Position numbers and translations under genes: made by a program. DNA of 64,000 nucleotides from Rebecca billardiae RCC1528 (lineage: Eukaryota > Haptophyta), in the NCBI GenBank assembly GCA_965240325.2, contig OZ251251.1:496001-560000 (forward strand), given 5' to 3'. Positions within the stretch are counted from its first letter, which is position 1; every line of letters starts with the position of its first letter. The notes under the pieces were generated by a model that saw nothing but the letters and a program-made list of their open reading frames with translations, was not told the origin of the DNA and made no database searches. This document shows positions 48,101-58,072 of the stretch, piece after piece.

Positions 48101-49687
48101 CGCACACACACCACACACACACACGCACACGCGCACACACACACACGCACACACACACGCACACGCACACACACACGCACACGCGTTGGCAGGTGGGCGC
48201 GTCCGCCTCCGAGTGCGACACCATCCCGGGGCGGCAGTGCATGGCGTCGTGCTTCTTCATCCTGCGCCAGTTCGACGACGTGCTGATCTACCTCAAGTCC
48301 ATCGACGCGTACTTCCCCAACGACGAGGTGCGGGGGGGCGGGCGTGGGGGCGGCGCGCGGGGGGCGGAGGGAGCGCGCGGACGGGCGGTCGTGGCGGTGC
48401 GGTGCGGTGCGGTGCGCGGTGTCGGCCGGGGCGGCGCGGCGTAACGGCGGTGTAACGGTGTAACGGCGGTGGAACGGTGGAACGGCGGTGGAACGGTAGT
48501 GGTGACACAGTGTCGCCGTGGCGAGCGCGCGCGCGCAAGGCTGACGTCCCACGCACCCGCCCTCCGCGCCCTCCGCGCCCCGCCGCGCCCCTCGCCGCCT
48601 TCGCCCCCGCGCGCCCGCCTCCGCCCACCACAAATTCCCCAAGCAGGTGTTTCTGTACAATTATTCGATCGCGCGCGCGGCGGCGGGCCAGACGCGCGAC
48701 GCGGAGCAGGGGCTGCTGCAGCTGCTGCAGACGCCGAACGCGGAGCAGTACCGGTGCGCGCCAGCGGGCCCGGCGCTGCCCGACCCTCCCCGGCGCATAC
48801 CCGCGTGGCCCACCTGGGGGGGCGGGGGTGCGGCCAAGCTGCGCGCGCGCGCGGCGCGCGTGTGGCGCGCTTGTGCGCGCGCGCGTCCCGTGCGCGGCCT
48901 GGCATCGGCGCCGCGCGCGCACGCGCGCGCGCTGACCCGCGCCCGCCGCGCGCGCGCGCGCGCGCGCTGCGCGCAGCACCGACTACGTCTTCAACATGTG
49001 GCTGGCGCGCTGCCACGTGATGAACGGCAAGAGCCGCGCCGCGTGGGAGCTGTGAGCGCGCGCGCCGCCAGCGACCGATCGCGCGCCGTCTGTGCGCCGC
49101 GCGTGCGCCGCGCCGCGCCGCGCCGGCGCGCCGCGCGTGCCGGCGCGCGCGTGCGCCGCGGCGGCTGGCGGCTGGCTGACCGCCCCTGTGCGCGCGTCGT
49201 CTGCGCGCGCGCGCAGCTACCTCAAGCTCGAGTCGTCGCAGGAGTCGTTCGCCATGCTGCAGCTCCTCGCCAACGACTGTTACAAGGTCGGAGCGTTTTT
49301 GTATGCCGCCAAGGCCTTTGACACGCTCGAGCGGCTCGACCCGAACCCGGAGTATTGGGAGGGGAAGCGCGGCGCGTGCGTCGGCTGCTTCCAGGCGGTG
49401 TGCGCGGGGCGCGAGCGGAAGGAGGTGCTGCGCGACGTGCTCGCGATCCTCAAGAGCACGCGCAACCCGCAGGTGGGCCGCACCCCGCGCCGCGCGCGCG
49501 TGCGCACGCCCCTGCTGCTGCGCGCGGCAGCCACGCAACAGCGCGCGCGCGCGCGCTCACGCGCGCCGCGCGCACTGCGCACGCGCGCGCGGCTGCACGA
49601 TCGCCGCTGCTGCCCGGCCGCTAGGTGGAGTACCTCGTGCGCGTGATGAAAAAGTGGGCGCGCGAAAACGGCGTCAGCGTCTCCTAG
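45105..49687 (+). CDS. IFT56: Intraflagellar transport protein IFT56 (TTC26/DYF13)
   Basis: Twelve-exon model: join(45105..45356, 45652..45834, 46051..46161, 46527..46626, 46749..46867, 47182..47288, 47563..47824, 48193..48327, 48647..48753, 48977..49051, 49217..49472, 49625..49687), 589 residues. All junctions are in frame with GT/AG ends. The protein follows vertebrate TTC26 throughout: [120 protein letters not shown] and the C-terminal [11 protein letters not shown]. It is a TPR-rich IFT-B complex subunit acting in flagella, where it helps deliver motility-related cargo. Slightly longer than the usual 550 residues owing to a longer N-terminus. A complete IFT56 gene implies a flagellated stage. 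Confidence 0.96.
45846..45890 (+). repeat. Degenerate telomere-like CCCTAA array in IFT56 intron 2
   Basis: About 45 bp built from CCCTAA and CCTAAG units, with variants CCCGAA and CCCTAG, 12 bp after the donor of intron 45835-46050. It resembles interstitial vertebrate-type telomeric repeat in degenerate form. Confidence 0.75.
48055..48184. repeat. CA/CG tract in IFT56 intron 7
   Basis: About 130 bp of CACACGCACAC-type repeat directly before the acceptor TTGGCAG of intron 47825-48192. Here the CA-rich strand is sense, whereas the coiled-coil gene has the TG-rich strand sense near an acceptor. Confidence 0.92.
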
Positions 49688-52600
49688 GCCCGCCGCCGCG
49701 GGCACGCGCCGGCCAGAGCCCGGCCCCACCGCAGGCGCGCCGCCGCCGCCGCTCGGGCCGCGCGCGCGTGGACTCGGCGCGCGGCCGGGGCGCCGCCGGC
49801 CCGGCCGCCGCGCCGGTGGCCTCAGGGCCGTGAGGCCGGGGCCGCCGGGCCGCGGTGGCAGCGGCGAACCCAGCGACTGAGCCAGCGCACAGCGCCGCGG
49901 GCGTGTCGGTGCCCAACGCCGAGCGGCACAGCCTCCGCTTCCGAGGCCCCGAGGCCGGACTCCGGACGACTCGGCAGCGCCGGCCGTGCAGGTTACGCCG
50001 TCACGTACAGACGATCGTGTGTCGTCACGACGAATATGCTGATGCTGCGCTGCTGCTGATGATGATGATGACTGCGACGCCGCTGCTATACGCCTGCTAT
50101 ATATGATCGACAGTACGAATAATAATAGGCATCATGCTGAATTCATATATATTATTTCAAATTTTCATGACGGCCCGAGTTAGGGGGGCCAAAGTGGCAC
50201 TGTGACGTGACTGACGGCTACGAGCGCTGGTCCTAGCGAGTGTTTAGCGCTGATTTCGGGCTGGATCATTTGCCCTCTGGAGGGGTCTGGGCCAGCCAAG
50301 TAAAAATATCAGGTGACCCGTTGCACGCGTGAGCGCCGAAAAAACGACACTTTGGCAGTGATAGTCATCAGCACCGTCGCCGCATCGTGGGCATGCCGCT
50401 GCCGCCGCCGGCGGCGGCAGCGGGAGCGTGGCAGCAGATCTACCACCTTCCGCGTTACGCGCTGCGTCGTGCGCGCCAGGTGGCAGGTTTCCCAGGTCCG
50501 CCGCGCGGAAGGCAGCGTGAGCGGTCGGCGAGCGCACGGAGATGAGAAGTAAGCGCGCATCGTGAGAGCTTCAGCAGCTTGCCCACGCGCTTCACGAAGG
50601 CGGTGTGGTTGCGTGCGCACGCCTTCTGTACCCGTACCCGCGATCAAAGCGTGAGCCACTCCCTAGGTCTTGCCTGCGCATCGCGGGCCGCGCCTCGTCT
50701 CCTGAATCCTCGTTCACGAGGACAGCACGTGTATCCGTGTACGCGCTCGCGGCCGATGGCGGCTCCCCGCGTCGAGAGCCGTTTGGCTGGAGCCGCATCC
50801 AAGGGCATGTATCCTCACGGCCCCACCCGATGCTGACGCTGAGGTGGCGTGCTTGCCGAAGGTAGCCGCATTGGCTGATCTCTCTGCCTTTGGGCAACCC
50901 TTTGCAACCGCGCCGGCTCACGCTGCCAGCGCGCGCGCGGCGTGGCTTCGTGGTGGACACCTGCCCTGGGTTTTGTCGTTCGTTCTCAGCGACGGTTGGG
51001 TCGATTGACATGCGGATTGGATTGGTGCATTGCGAATCGGCTTCGCAATGCACCATTGCGCTCGGATCGGCGCGGACGTCAGCCATGCGGCAGCGCGAGC
51101 GACAAAACCGCGAGATTTCATACGCTTGTCGTTTTTTCATACGCTCACGGTTACTCACCCGTGCAACGGGTCAGGTGCACATACCCTGAATATAGGGCGT
51201 AACGGCTAGCAGATTTACTTATTAGAATGAGCCTGAACTTATTGGAAACGGCATGTAACGGCCGTCTTATATGTGGCATATAGACCATGTCGACCTCACT
51301 TTGATAGAGCATCTCAGCAAGATTGTTCTGAGTCCCCAGCAGCAGCAGGTCCCAACATGCGATATAGGCTGTGTACCTGGCAGGCTGTCAAACACGTAGT
51401 TTCCCGGAAGCCACTGGTCGTTACATACCCACCGTGTATATAGCCGCCATGCTGATGAATACAGTCTCGTCGGATCTCGAGCTGCGAGATACGTTTTCAG
51501 ACTGTGTATACGGCCATGCGTACGGCGTATTGCAGACATGATGGACTCAAAGCACCGGCCCCATGTCCTCAGCCCGGGAGTACTCTCGGTCATAGTCAAG
51601 GTTTAAAGTCACTCGAGCCAACCGTCACCGCTCCCTGGCCGAGACCTACGAGGCAGGTCAAATCTGTCGTCGTCGCAGTGCGGCACAGTGCCGAGGCATG
51701 CGATTCGGCAGCAAACGCCTGCTCCAGGTGGTGGCTGGCGTCTCTGCACCAAACCAGGCTGCATAGGATCGGTCCATATAGGTACACCCTACCCTGTTCC
51801 GCGCTATTTCTGGGCTTTGGGGCGGATATTCGGCCTACAGAGGCTGATCCGGCGCTGTTTCGTGCTCCTGGCTGGCTGCGCGGGGCCCAACGGCAAGCGC
51901 CGGCGTGTGCAAGGTGTCAAGATTGAGACGGTCTCTGACGCTCCCGCCGGTCTTGGGCGCACCAGGGTGCATGGGGGCCCATCTGCATCTGCTTCTGCAG
52001 GCATGCGCGTCACAGGGGCGCGCTTGCAGGCACGGTCGAGTGCACGTCGGACCTGTCGAATGAGCCATCCGCTGCCTGCGAGCACGTCCGCGACGTCCTG
52101 AGAGGCGAACGGGAGGCGCCCCGACGCCATCTGGGGGCACGTGTGACCCATACCCAACGTGCTGACCATCGCAAGTGCCACGGCAGGTGCAAACACGGGC
52201 CCTACGAGCGGAACATGACAGTTGCGGGCTCCGTGGAGGTGTTGTGCGCGAGCTCGCGCCGGTCTGCTGACGGCGATTCCGGCCCAGCAGGGCAGGTTAG
52301 GCGAGCTGGGCATCCACGGATACACATGAACACTTGGGGCGAGTATCGATCTCGCCGGGGCGAGTTGATCTTGAGCCACAAGGAGCGGTAGCGTGACGGG
52401 CGTACGCAGCGCGACAATGCAAGCCGGCCGACGCGCGCCGCGCACGGCGCGAGGTGGCCAAGAACCGGGTGGTGAGCCGCTGGTGGCGCAAAAACAAGGG
52501 TCAGAAGCGCCCACCAGCGTCACGCGCGCGCGCGCCCGAGACCATCTCGGCGTCTCATGGGATGCGAGCGCGCGGCGGTCCACTGCCTCCGGCCGCTCGT

Positions 52601-53364
52601 GCTCGAGCGAAACCGAGCTCTGAGCGCCCGAAGGCGTCGGAGCTCGATTTTCGAGCGAGGTCCGAGAAAAGGCTCCGGCGCCACCCCAAAAGGCCGAGGG
52701 TGGAGCGAAAATGCGCCGCGGCTTTGATTTTCTTTTTCAAATGGGCGGTTTGGCCCCCCTACCCGAGTCGGATGAGCCGCCGTAGAATGGCAGCGTAGTA
52801 TAGGCGCCGCAGCATCAATGCTGGCAATATAGTATAGCAATAATGGCGGTGTCAGTGATGAGTGAAGGGCCGACAGCGGCACAGCGGGCCCGCGCCGCCA
52901 GCGGCCACAGCGCAGCGCGACGCCGACAGCGTGAGCAGCCGTTACGGCAGCTTAGCTGAATAACGAGCTCGCGGCGCTCACATCCGCTCACGGCGCCGGT
53001 TCAGAACTTCGGTCGTTGCGGCGGCGGCAGCAGTCCGCGCGCTGCTGCACGGGCGATGGCAGCCGCTGGCAGGCCGCCGTCATGTCATCATGACGCGGGC
53101 ATGCACCAGCCACGCGCCGAAGCACGGTAAGCGCCGCACGCGCGGTTGGCAAGGCTGCGGCGCCTGCGGCCAGGCCCAGCGGTCGCGCCGCGTGCCTCGG
53201 CGGCTGCGCACGGCGCAGGCTCGCTCGGACCGAGGCAGCGTCTCTGCAGCGAGCCGCGCCCGGTGGGCTCCGGGCGGGGCGCAGCTGGCGTGCGTGGCAG
53301 GCCTGGCCCACGTGCACGCGCCGCGCCGCGCGTCTGGACGAGCGCGCGAGAAAATCTGCGCCCG
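49688..53364. other. Long intergenic region with lower GC
   Basis: About 3.7 kb without an accepted gene. Composition is more mixed than elsewhere, with AT-rich runs at about 50,095-50,165. Frames of 60-260 codons on the minus strand between 51,267 and 52,583 are not Ala/Arg shadows but have no motif I recognise, and the longest starts with GTG. They could be an old, broken element. A 14-bp-stem hairpin lies at 51023-51055. Confidence 0.4.
51023..51055. repeat. Perfect 14-bp stem hairpin
   Basis: TGGTGCATTGCGAA, a 5-nt loop (TCGGC), then TTCGCAATGCACCA. No U-run follows. Function unknown. Confidence 0.85.
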
Positions 53365-53643
53365 TCACTCGTCGAGGCGGGATGGATCGTTGTCGGGAGC
53401 GGCCGCCCACCCAGCGGACGGGTCGGGCAGCGCAGGCCCGTATTCCAACGCGACTGCATCGGCGGGCGAGGAGTTGTGGCTGCCGCCGCGCGTCGGCTCG
53501 CCGTCGCCGCCGATCAGGCCCTGCAGCTCCGAATTCTTCGCGAGCAGCTTGCGCGCCTCGTAGACGGAGGCGAAGCGCGCGACGGCGATGAGGATGATGA
53601 ATGCCCCGAGCTCCACGAGGGCCCACTTGAGCCCGTTGCCCAT
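53365..53643 (-). CDS. Small single-pass membrane protein
   Basis: 92-residue frame, ATG 53643. MGNGLKWALVELGAFIILIA begins the protein, so a transmembrane helix or signal anchor spans about residues 8-27. Then comes a short amphipathic basic segment (ARFASVYEARKLLAKN) and a Gly/Pro/Asp-rich acidic tail (PSAGWAAAPDNDPSRLDE). Composition argues for a real gene rather than a shadow. Family not recognised; small subunits of ER or organelle membrane complexes look like this. It starts about 185 bp from a Mutator-like element that separates it from the divergent downstream gene. Confidence 0.6.
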   Translation of the reverse strand: MGNGLKWALVELGAFIILIAVARFASVYEARKLLAKNSELQGLIGGDGEPTRGGSHNSSPADAVALEYGPALPDPSAGWAAAPDNDPSRLDE

Positions 53644-53828
53644 GGCGACGTCGCCGCTGCCTGGCCCGCTCGATTCGACGTGGCCTCAGCGGCGCATGGT
53701 GCGAGGGCGCCACCCTGCTGGCTCCTTGTTTTGACAGCAATGCACGCCGCACGGAAGCCCACGCCGAGTCCGGGAGTGAGGATCCATGGGCGCCCGGACG
53801 ACTCAGAGTCGCAGCTCGAGGCACTTTG

Positions 53829-54953
53829 GGCCGAGGCAAGGGAGGTCCGGGCCGGGAGCTCCCAGCGAGCGGCCAGCGCGACGTCACTGCAAAGTTTTCC
53901 CTGAGCGCCGGGCGGCGGCAGCGGCGAGGGCGAGTACTCCGCTGGCGGGGCGCGCACGGGGCACAGCGCTGCGGGCGCGGATGTGCCCGCAGAGCCGGCG
54001 CGCGCGGACGGGCTGTTGCGGGAGAGCACTCGGCGCCCTCCTGCGCCGCGCGTCTTGCGCCACGCCTCTTTCGCCTCGGCTCAGGGCAGCGCGCACATGC
54101 GCGCCGCGTCAAGGCCAGCCTTGCCTGCGCCGCAGCCGACCGCGCGCGCGCCGTGCGCGGCGTGGTCGGGAAGGAACGGGCGCTGCCGCGGGGCGAGGTG
54201 GCGACACCATGCGCGCACGCCATGCCGCCCCGCCACGCCTTGACGAGCGTGTCGTCGGTCCGTTTGCATGCCTCTTTGACTTGTCACAAATGGTGTGCAC
54301 GGCCGTGCGGTCGTGACCCTTGTCGGGACGATCATTGAGACGCAGAACAGTGCCAGACGGGCGCGCGGGCTACTCTTACATGGATATTCATCACCGTGTG
54401 GTCAAGTAGAGGTGCTGGATGCGACGCTTTCCTCGCGCTGATGCTCTTTCATCATCTTCTTCGAGCTCAGGTCCGTGGCTTGGCACGACAAGTGATCAGC
54501 ACTCGTCAACAGCTGTGCAGATCTATTGCCGTGCCCTTTCGCGGCATCACGGGGCGGCATGGCGTGCGCGCATGGTGTCGCCACCTCGCCCCGCGGCAGC
54601 GCCCGTTCCTTCCCGACCACGCCGCGCACGGCGCGCGCGCGGTCGGCTGCGGCGCAGGCAAGGCTGGCCTTGACGCGGCGCGCATGTGCGCGCTGCCCTG
54701 AGCCGAGGCGAAAGAGGCGTGGCGCAAGACGCGCGGCGCAGGAGGGCGCCGAGTGCTCTCCCGCAACAGCCCGTCCGCGCGCGCCGGCTCTGCGGGCACA
54801 TCCGCGCCCGCAGCGCTGTGCCCCGTGCGCGCCCCGCCAGCGGAGTACTCGCCCTCGCCGCTGCCGCCGCCCGGCGCTCAGGGAAAACTTTGCAGTGACG
54901 TCGCGCTGGCCGCTCGCTGGGAGCTCCCGGCCCGGACCTCCCTTGGCCGAGGC
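53829..54953. mobile_element. Nonautonomous Mutator-like element with 395-bp inverted repeats
   Basis: The element proper is 53838-54944 (1,107 bp). Arms 53838-54232 and 54550-54944 are 395 bp each and read as identical inverted copies (starting AAGGGAGGTCCGGGCC). A unique 317-bp centre lies between. A 9-bp direct duplication, GGCCGAGGC, flanks it exactly (53829-53837 and 54945-54953). Very long TIRs plus a 9-bp target-site duplication are the hallmarks of Mutator/MULE transposons. There is no transposase, so it would need help in trans. Near-identical arms suggest recent movement or gene conversion. It lies between two divergent genes. Confidence 0.88.
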
Positions 54954-55136
54954 GTCGTTGGCCGGCGCGACGAGTGGCAGCACTTTGAACTCGACACAGC
55001 AAGCAGGGCGGCGCTCGCTCGCTGGAGCAAGGTGAGCCGCCAGCCTCGGCGAGGCGCAGCCACGCCGCGCCGGCGCGCGCGCGCTCAGCTCCCGCGCCCG
55101 GTGCGCGCGCGCGGCTCGTGTACGCGCCTCTGCAGC

Positions 55137-56360
55137 ATGGCTCCCAAGCGCTCACGCGCGTCCAAGGTGGCCGCGGCCGCGGTGGCGACCGAGAACGCGG
55201 CCGCCAACGCCGCCGCGGCCGAGGGCGGCGGCGAGGGCGGCTCGTCCGTGAGCGCGTTCGACGAGTTCAAGGCGCACGTGATGAAGCGCTCGCGCGTCCT
55301 CGCCTCGCAGTCCGAGGCCGCGCCCGCCGCCGACGACGAGCCCGCCGCCTCCTCCGAGCTGGACACGGTCCGCGCGCGCGACGGCCGCGTCTGGCGCGCC
55401 CCGCGCACGCGCCGCGCGCTGCGCGCTCGCCCGGAGCTGATCGCGCGCGCACGCCGCGCCGCGACACCATCTGCCCCGTTTGATGTGCGCCCGATGCTGC
55501 CGGGCGCCGCCGCCGTCCAGCTCCGCGAGTCGTACGAGCGGCTGCGCGCCAAGCACGACGCGCTGCGCGACCTGCGCCAGACCGAGCAGGAGCGGCTTCT
55601 GACCGAGCTGCGCGCGAGCGCCGCGCGAGCGGCCGAGGCGTCGGAGGGCGTGATCGCCAAGCTGCGCGCGGAGAAGGAGGGTCTGATGCGCGACCTGGGC
55701 GAGCTCACCGGCGCGGCGGCGGAGATGGAGGCCGTGGTGAAGCAGCGCGATGAGGCGAGCGCGCGGCTCGAGCGAACGGAGGCTGCGCTCAAGCGCGAGC
55801 GCGAGGCGGCGGCCGCGCAGCCGAGCGCGCGCGCCGCCGCCGCGCCCGCGGGCGCGGCCGAGCGCGCCGCCACCGCGCCGCCCGCCGCGGCCGAGGCCGA
55901 GGGCGCCGCGGCGGCCGCGCTGCGCGCGCGCGCACTCGAGGTACTGACGGGTGCGACCGTGCGCGCGGCGACGACGGAGGAGGGCGAGCCTGCGGCGATC
56001 GTGAGCATGCCACAGCGCGGTGCGCCCGCCGGCGCGTCGATCGAGTTCTGCATGGTGCTCGACGAGCCGGCCGACGAGGTCTACATCTCGACCGTCTCGA
56101 ACACGATGGTGGGCGTGAGGCCTGAGGAGATCCCTGAGCCACTGCGCGCGCCCGGCGGTCCGAAGCCGCAGGCTGGTGCCGAGGCCGCCGGTGCGCCGGC
56201 GGCGGCAGAGGAGGAGGAGGAGGAGGACAATGCGATCACAGCGCCGGTCGCCCAGGCTCCCGTCTTCTTCTTCGACTGCCTCGCGGCCACGCTGCGCGGC
56301 CGGCCCGCCGCGGCGGCTGGCGCTGCGGCACCGGCCGCGGCTGCGCCCACGCAGCCGTAG
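55137..56360 (+). CDS. Coiled-coil plus RWD-like protein, candidate Csm1/Pcs1 homologue
   Basis: 407 residues from ATG 55137, the first ATG after the transposon. The N-terminus is basic and Ala-rich with FDEFKAHVMKRSRVLASQ. A coiled coil follows (SYERLRAKHDALRDLRQTEQ, IAKLRAEKEGLMRDLGELTG). From about 265 comes ALEVLTGATVRAATTEEGEP, IEFCMVLDEPADEVYISTVS, then LPEPL-type spacing (IPEPLRAP) and, after an acidic loop, APVFFFDCLAATLRG. This coil-then-RWD layout with LTG, Tyr-Ile and terminal Phe-rich helix resembles the Csm1/Pcs1 monopolin family, which clamps kinetochore microtubule sites. The match is from pattern only. Residues 78-128 (55368-55520) could be a 153-bp intron (GTCCGC...CCAG), since they read like Arg-rich intron text and removal keeps frame. 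Confidence 0.6.
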   Translation: MAPKRSRASKVAAAAVATENAAANAAAAEGGGEGGSSVSAFDEFKAHVMKRSRVLASQSEAAPAADDEPAASSELDTVRARDGRVWRAPRTRRALRARPELIARARRAATPSAPFDVRPMLPGAAAVQLRESYERLRAKHDALRDLRQTEQERLLTELRASAARAAEASEGVIAKLRAEKEGLMRDLGELTGAAAEMEAVVKQRDEASARLERTEAALKREREAAAAQPSARAAAAPAGAAERAATAPPAAAEAEGAAAAALRARALEVLTGATVRAATTEEGEPAAIVSMPQRGAPAGASIEFCMVLDEPADEVYISTVSNTMVGVRPEEIPEPLRAPGGPKPQAGAEAAGAPAAAEEEEEEDNAITAPVAQAPVFFFDCLAATLRGRPAAAAGAAAPAAAAPTQP

Positions 56361-57192
56361 ATGTAGATGAGTCTGGCGGCGCGTCCCGCGGCCGGCGACC
56401 ACAACCGTCGACGGTGCCCCCGGGCTCTGGTCTCCGCCATCGGTCCAGTGTGGCGCGGCCGTGGGCTCGGGGCTGCCACAGCGGTGTGGCTTTGGCAGGG
56501 CTGCGCAGCAGCACGCGCCACGCTGCCAGTCATCGCGCGGGTGCAGGCCCGGCGCTGACACTCGTGTCTCGCCTCGCGGTCCGCGCTGGCCGCTCTCGGC
56601 TCTCCCGTCTCCGGCGGCCCGTCCATCTCGCCCTCTCACGGGTCCGCAAGTCGCCGAACGCAGCAAACGTGCCCCGGATCGGCGTCTCGAGTCGCACTCG
56701 CGCGGTGCGTGCCGGCAGGCACGGTTTCACACTAACAGTTCAAGCAGCGGAGCCGCACGCACGGTGGCGCTGCTGCCGCTCAGCCGTTCGCAGTCATGGA
56801 CACTGGACGGTAGGACACGCCGCACGTGCTCGGCGGACGGCTGAGGAGTCAGCTGCCAGTGAGCCACTGTTCAGCCATCAGATGCATCATGATCAGGACC
56901 GAGGTGACGGCGTGACGCGGACGCAGTATTAGTGATGTTCACCGTGATGAGTATTCAGTGATTGAGATGATTCACCGCATTAATCGTATTATTGTCTATT
57001 GTAGTCTGTATTGATCACGGCGGCTGTGAATGACTACAGTCTGAGTGTGATGAGTCAGATGATATAGACGAATGGTCCGCCATTGCCCATTGGTCGTCGC
57101 GCGTGTACAGTTTACTAAGAATAAGAGACGCACACAGCTCAGGCAGGCGAGATTGACGCCCGCCAACTGAGTGGCAACTGTCACCGCCCATA
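56361..57192. other. Intergenic region
   Basis: No gene recognised. The last 260 bp before the transposon (about 56,930-57,190) are distinctly AT-richer than the rest of the window. Confidence 0.45.
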
Positions 57193-57986
57193 CAGTCCTC
57201 TCAACAATAAATTACCCTATGGACAGCACACCTGCACATCACACCTTCTCCTGGCCGCCTAGGCTTGCATGACGGGCACCTGCGGCCCCAGCACTCTCCA
57301 TTCGGTCGAGCTGCACCCGCCCATCATGACTTCAGCCGGGTGAGTGACAATTGGAGGACTCCTCTGGGCAGCACGTGAAGCCGGCCAGCTCGGACGTGAC
57401 AGTGGCCGACAGGCTCTCGACTGGCTCCCACACCCCTTTCAGCCCAGCTTGTAGCACAGCGCGCCGCTGATTTTCGGCGGAGCCTCGTGTGCTGTGCTAC
57501 AGGGCATACCCAATCAGCAGGTGGGCCGCTGGCAGGCTAGGTGCATCTGGTGCACTGTGGTGGCCATTCCCCGACCCCCACCCGCAGAGACGTGGCCTGC
57601 GCACTGAAACCGCACTGCTCACGCCAGGCTGTGCTGCTAGGCTGGCTGCTAGGCAGTATCAAAGGCCATCCAGCTGCAGCGCCAGGGCCCACTATACAGC
57701 TGCTACACTCCCAGCCAGCCAGCCCACAGCCTGCTCAGGGGGTGAATTTCCATCCCTGCCTGCCCTCGTGGTGGTCCAGCACCCCCGCGCAGCACCCGTC
57801 AGCCGGTTGTGCACCTGCATTCAATTTATCTGACTGACTCAGCCCACACACCCGCCCAGCTCATACCCACCTGGTCTGTGAGGGCTATAGGTGCAGTAAC
57901 AGATAGCATGCAGCAGTGGGCCTCAAACAGTGACTGAGCTGGTATAGACAGCCAAACACAAGGGTAACCAATTGTTGAGGGGACTG
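57193..57986 (-). mobile_element. TA-flanked nonautonomous transposon, copy B (Tc1/mariner-like)
   Basis: 794-bp element, the reverse-complement relative of 40649-41499 along its whole length with small indels. Left end CAGTCCTCTCAACAAT, right end (other strand) CAGTCCCCTCAACAATTGG; TA at 57191-57192 and 57987-57988. It ends 86 bp before the ATG of the F-box/RCC1 gene and so must lie within or next to that gene's promoter. Confidence 0.82.
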
Positions 57987-58072
57987 TAGAAGCCAATCGT
58001 AGTGGACCACAGATGTCGTGGATCGTGATGGAAGCAGAGCAGTGACGAACTACTACCGCCGCCGTGAGCACG

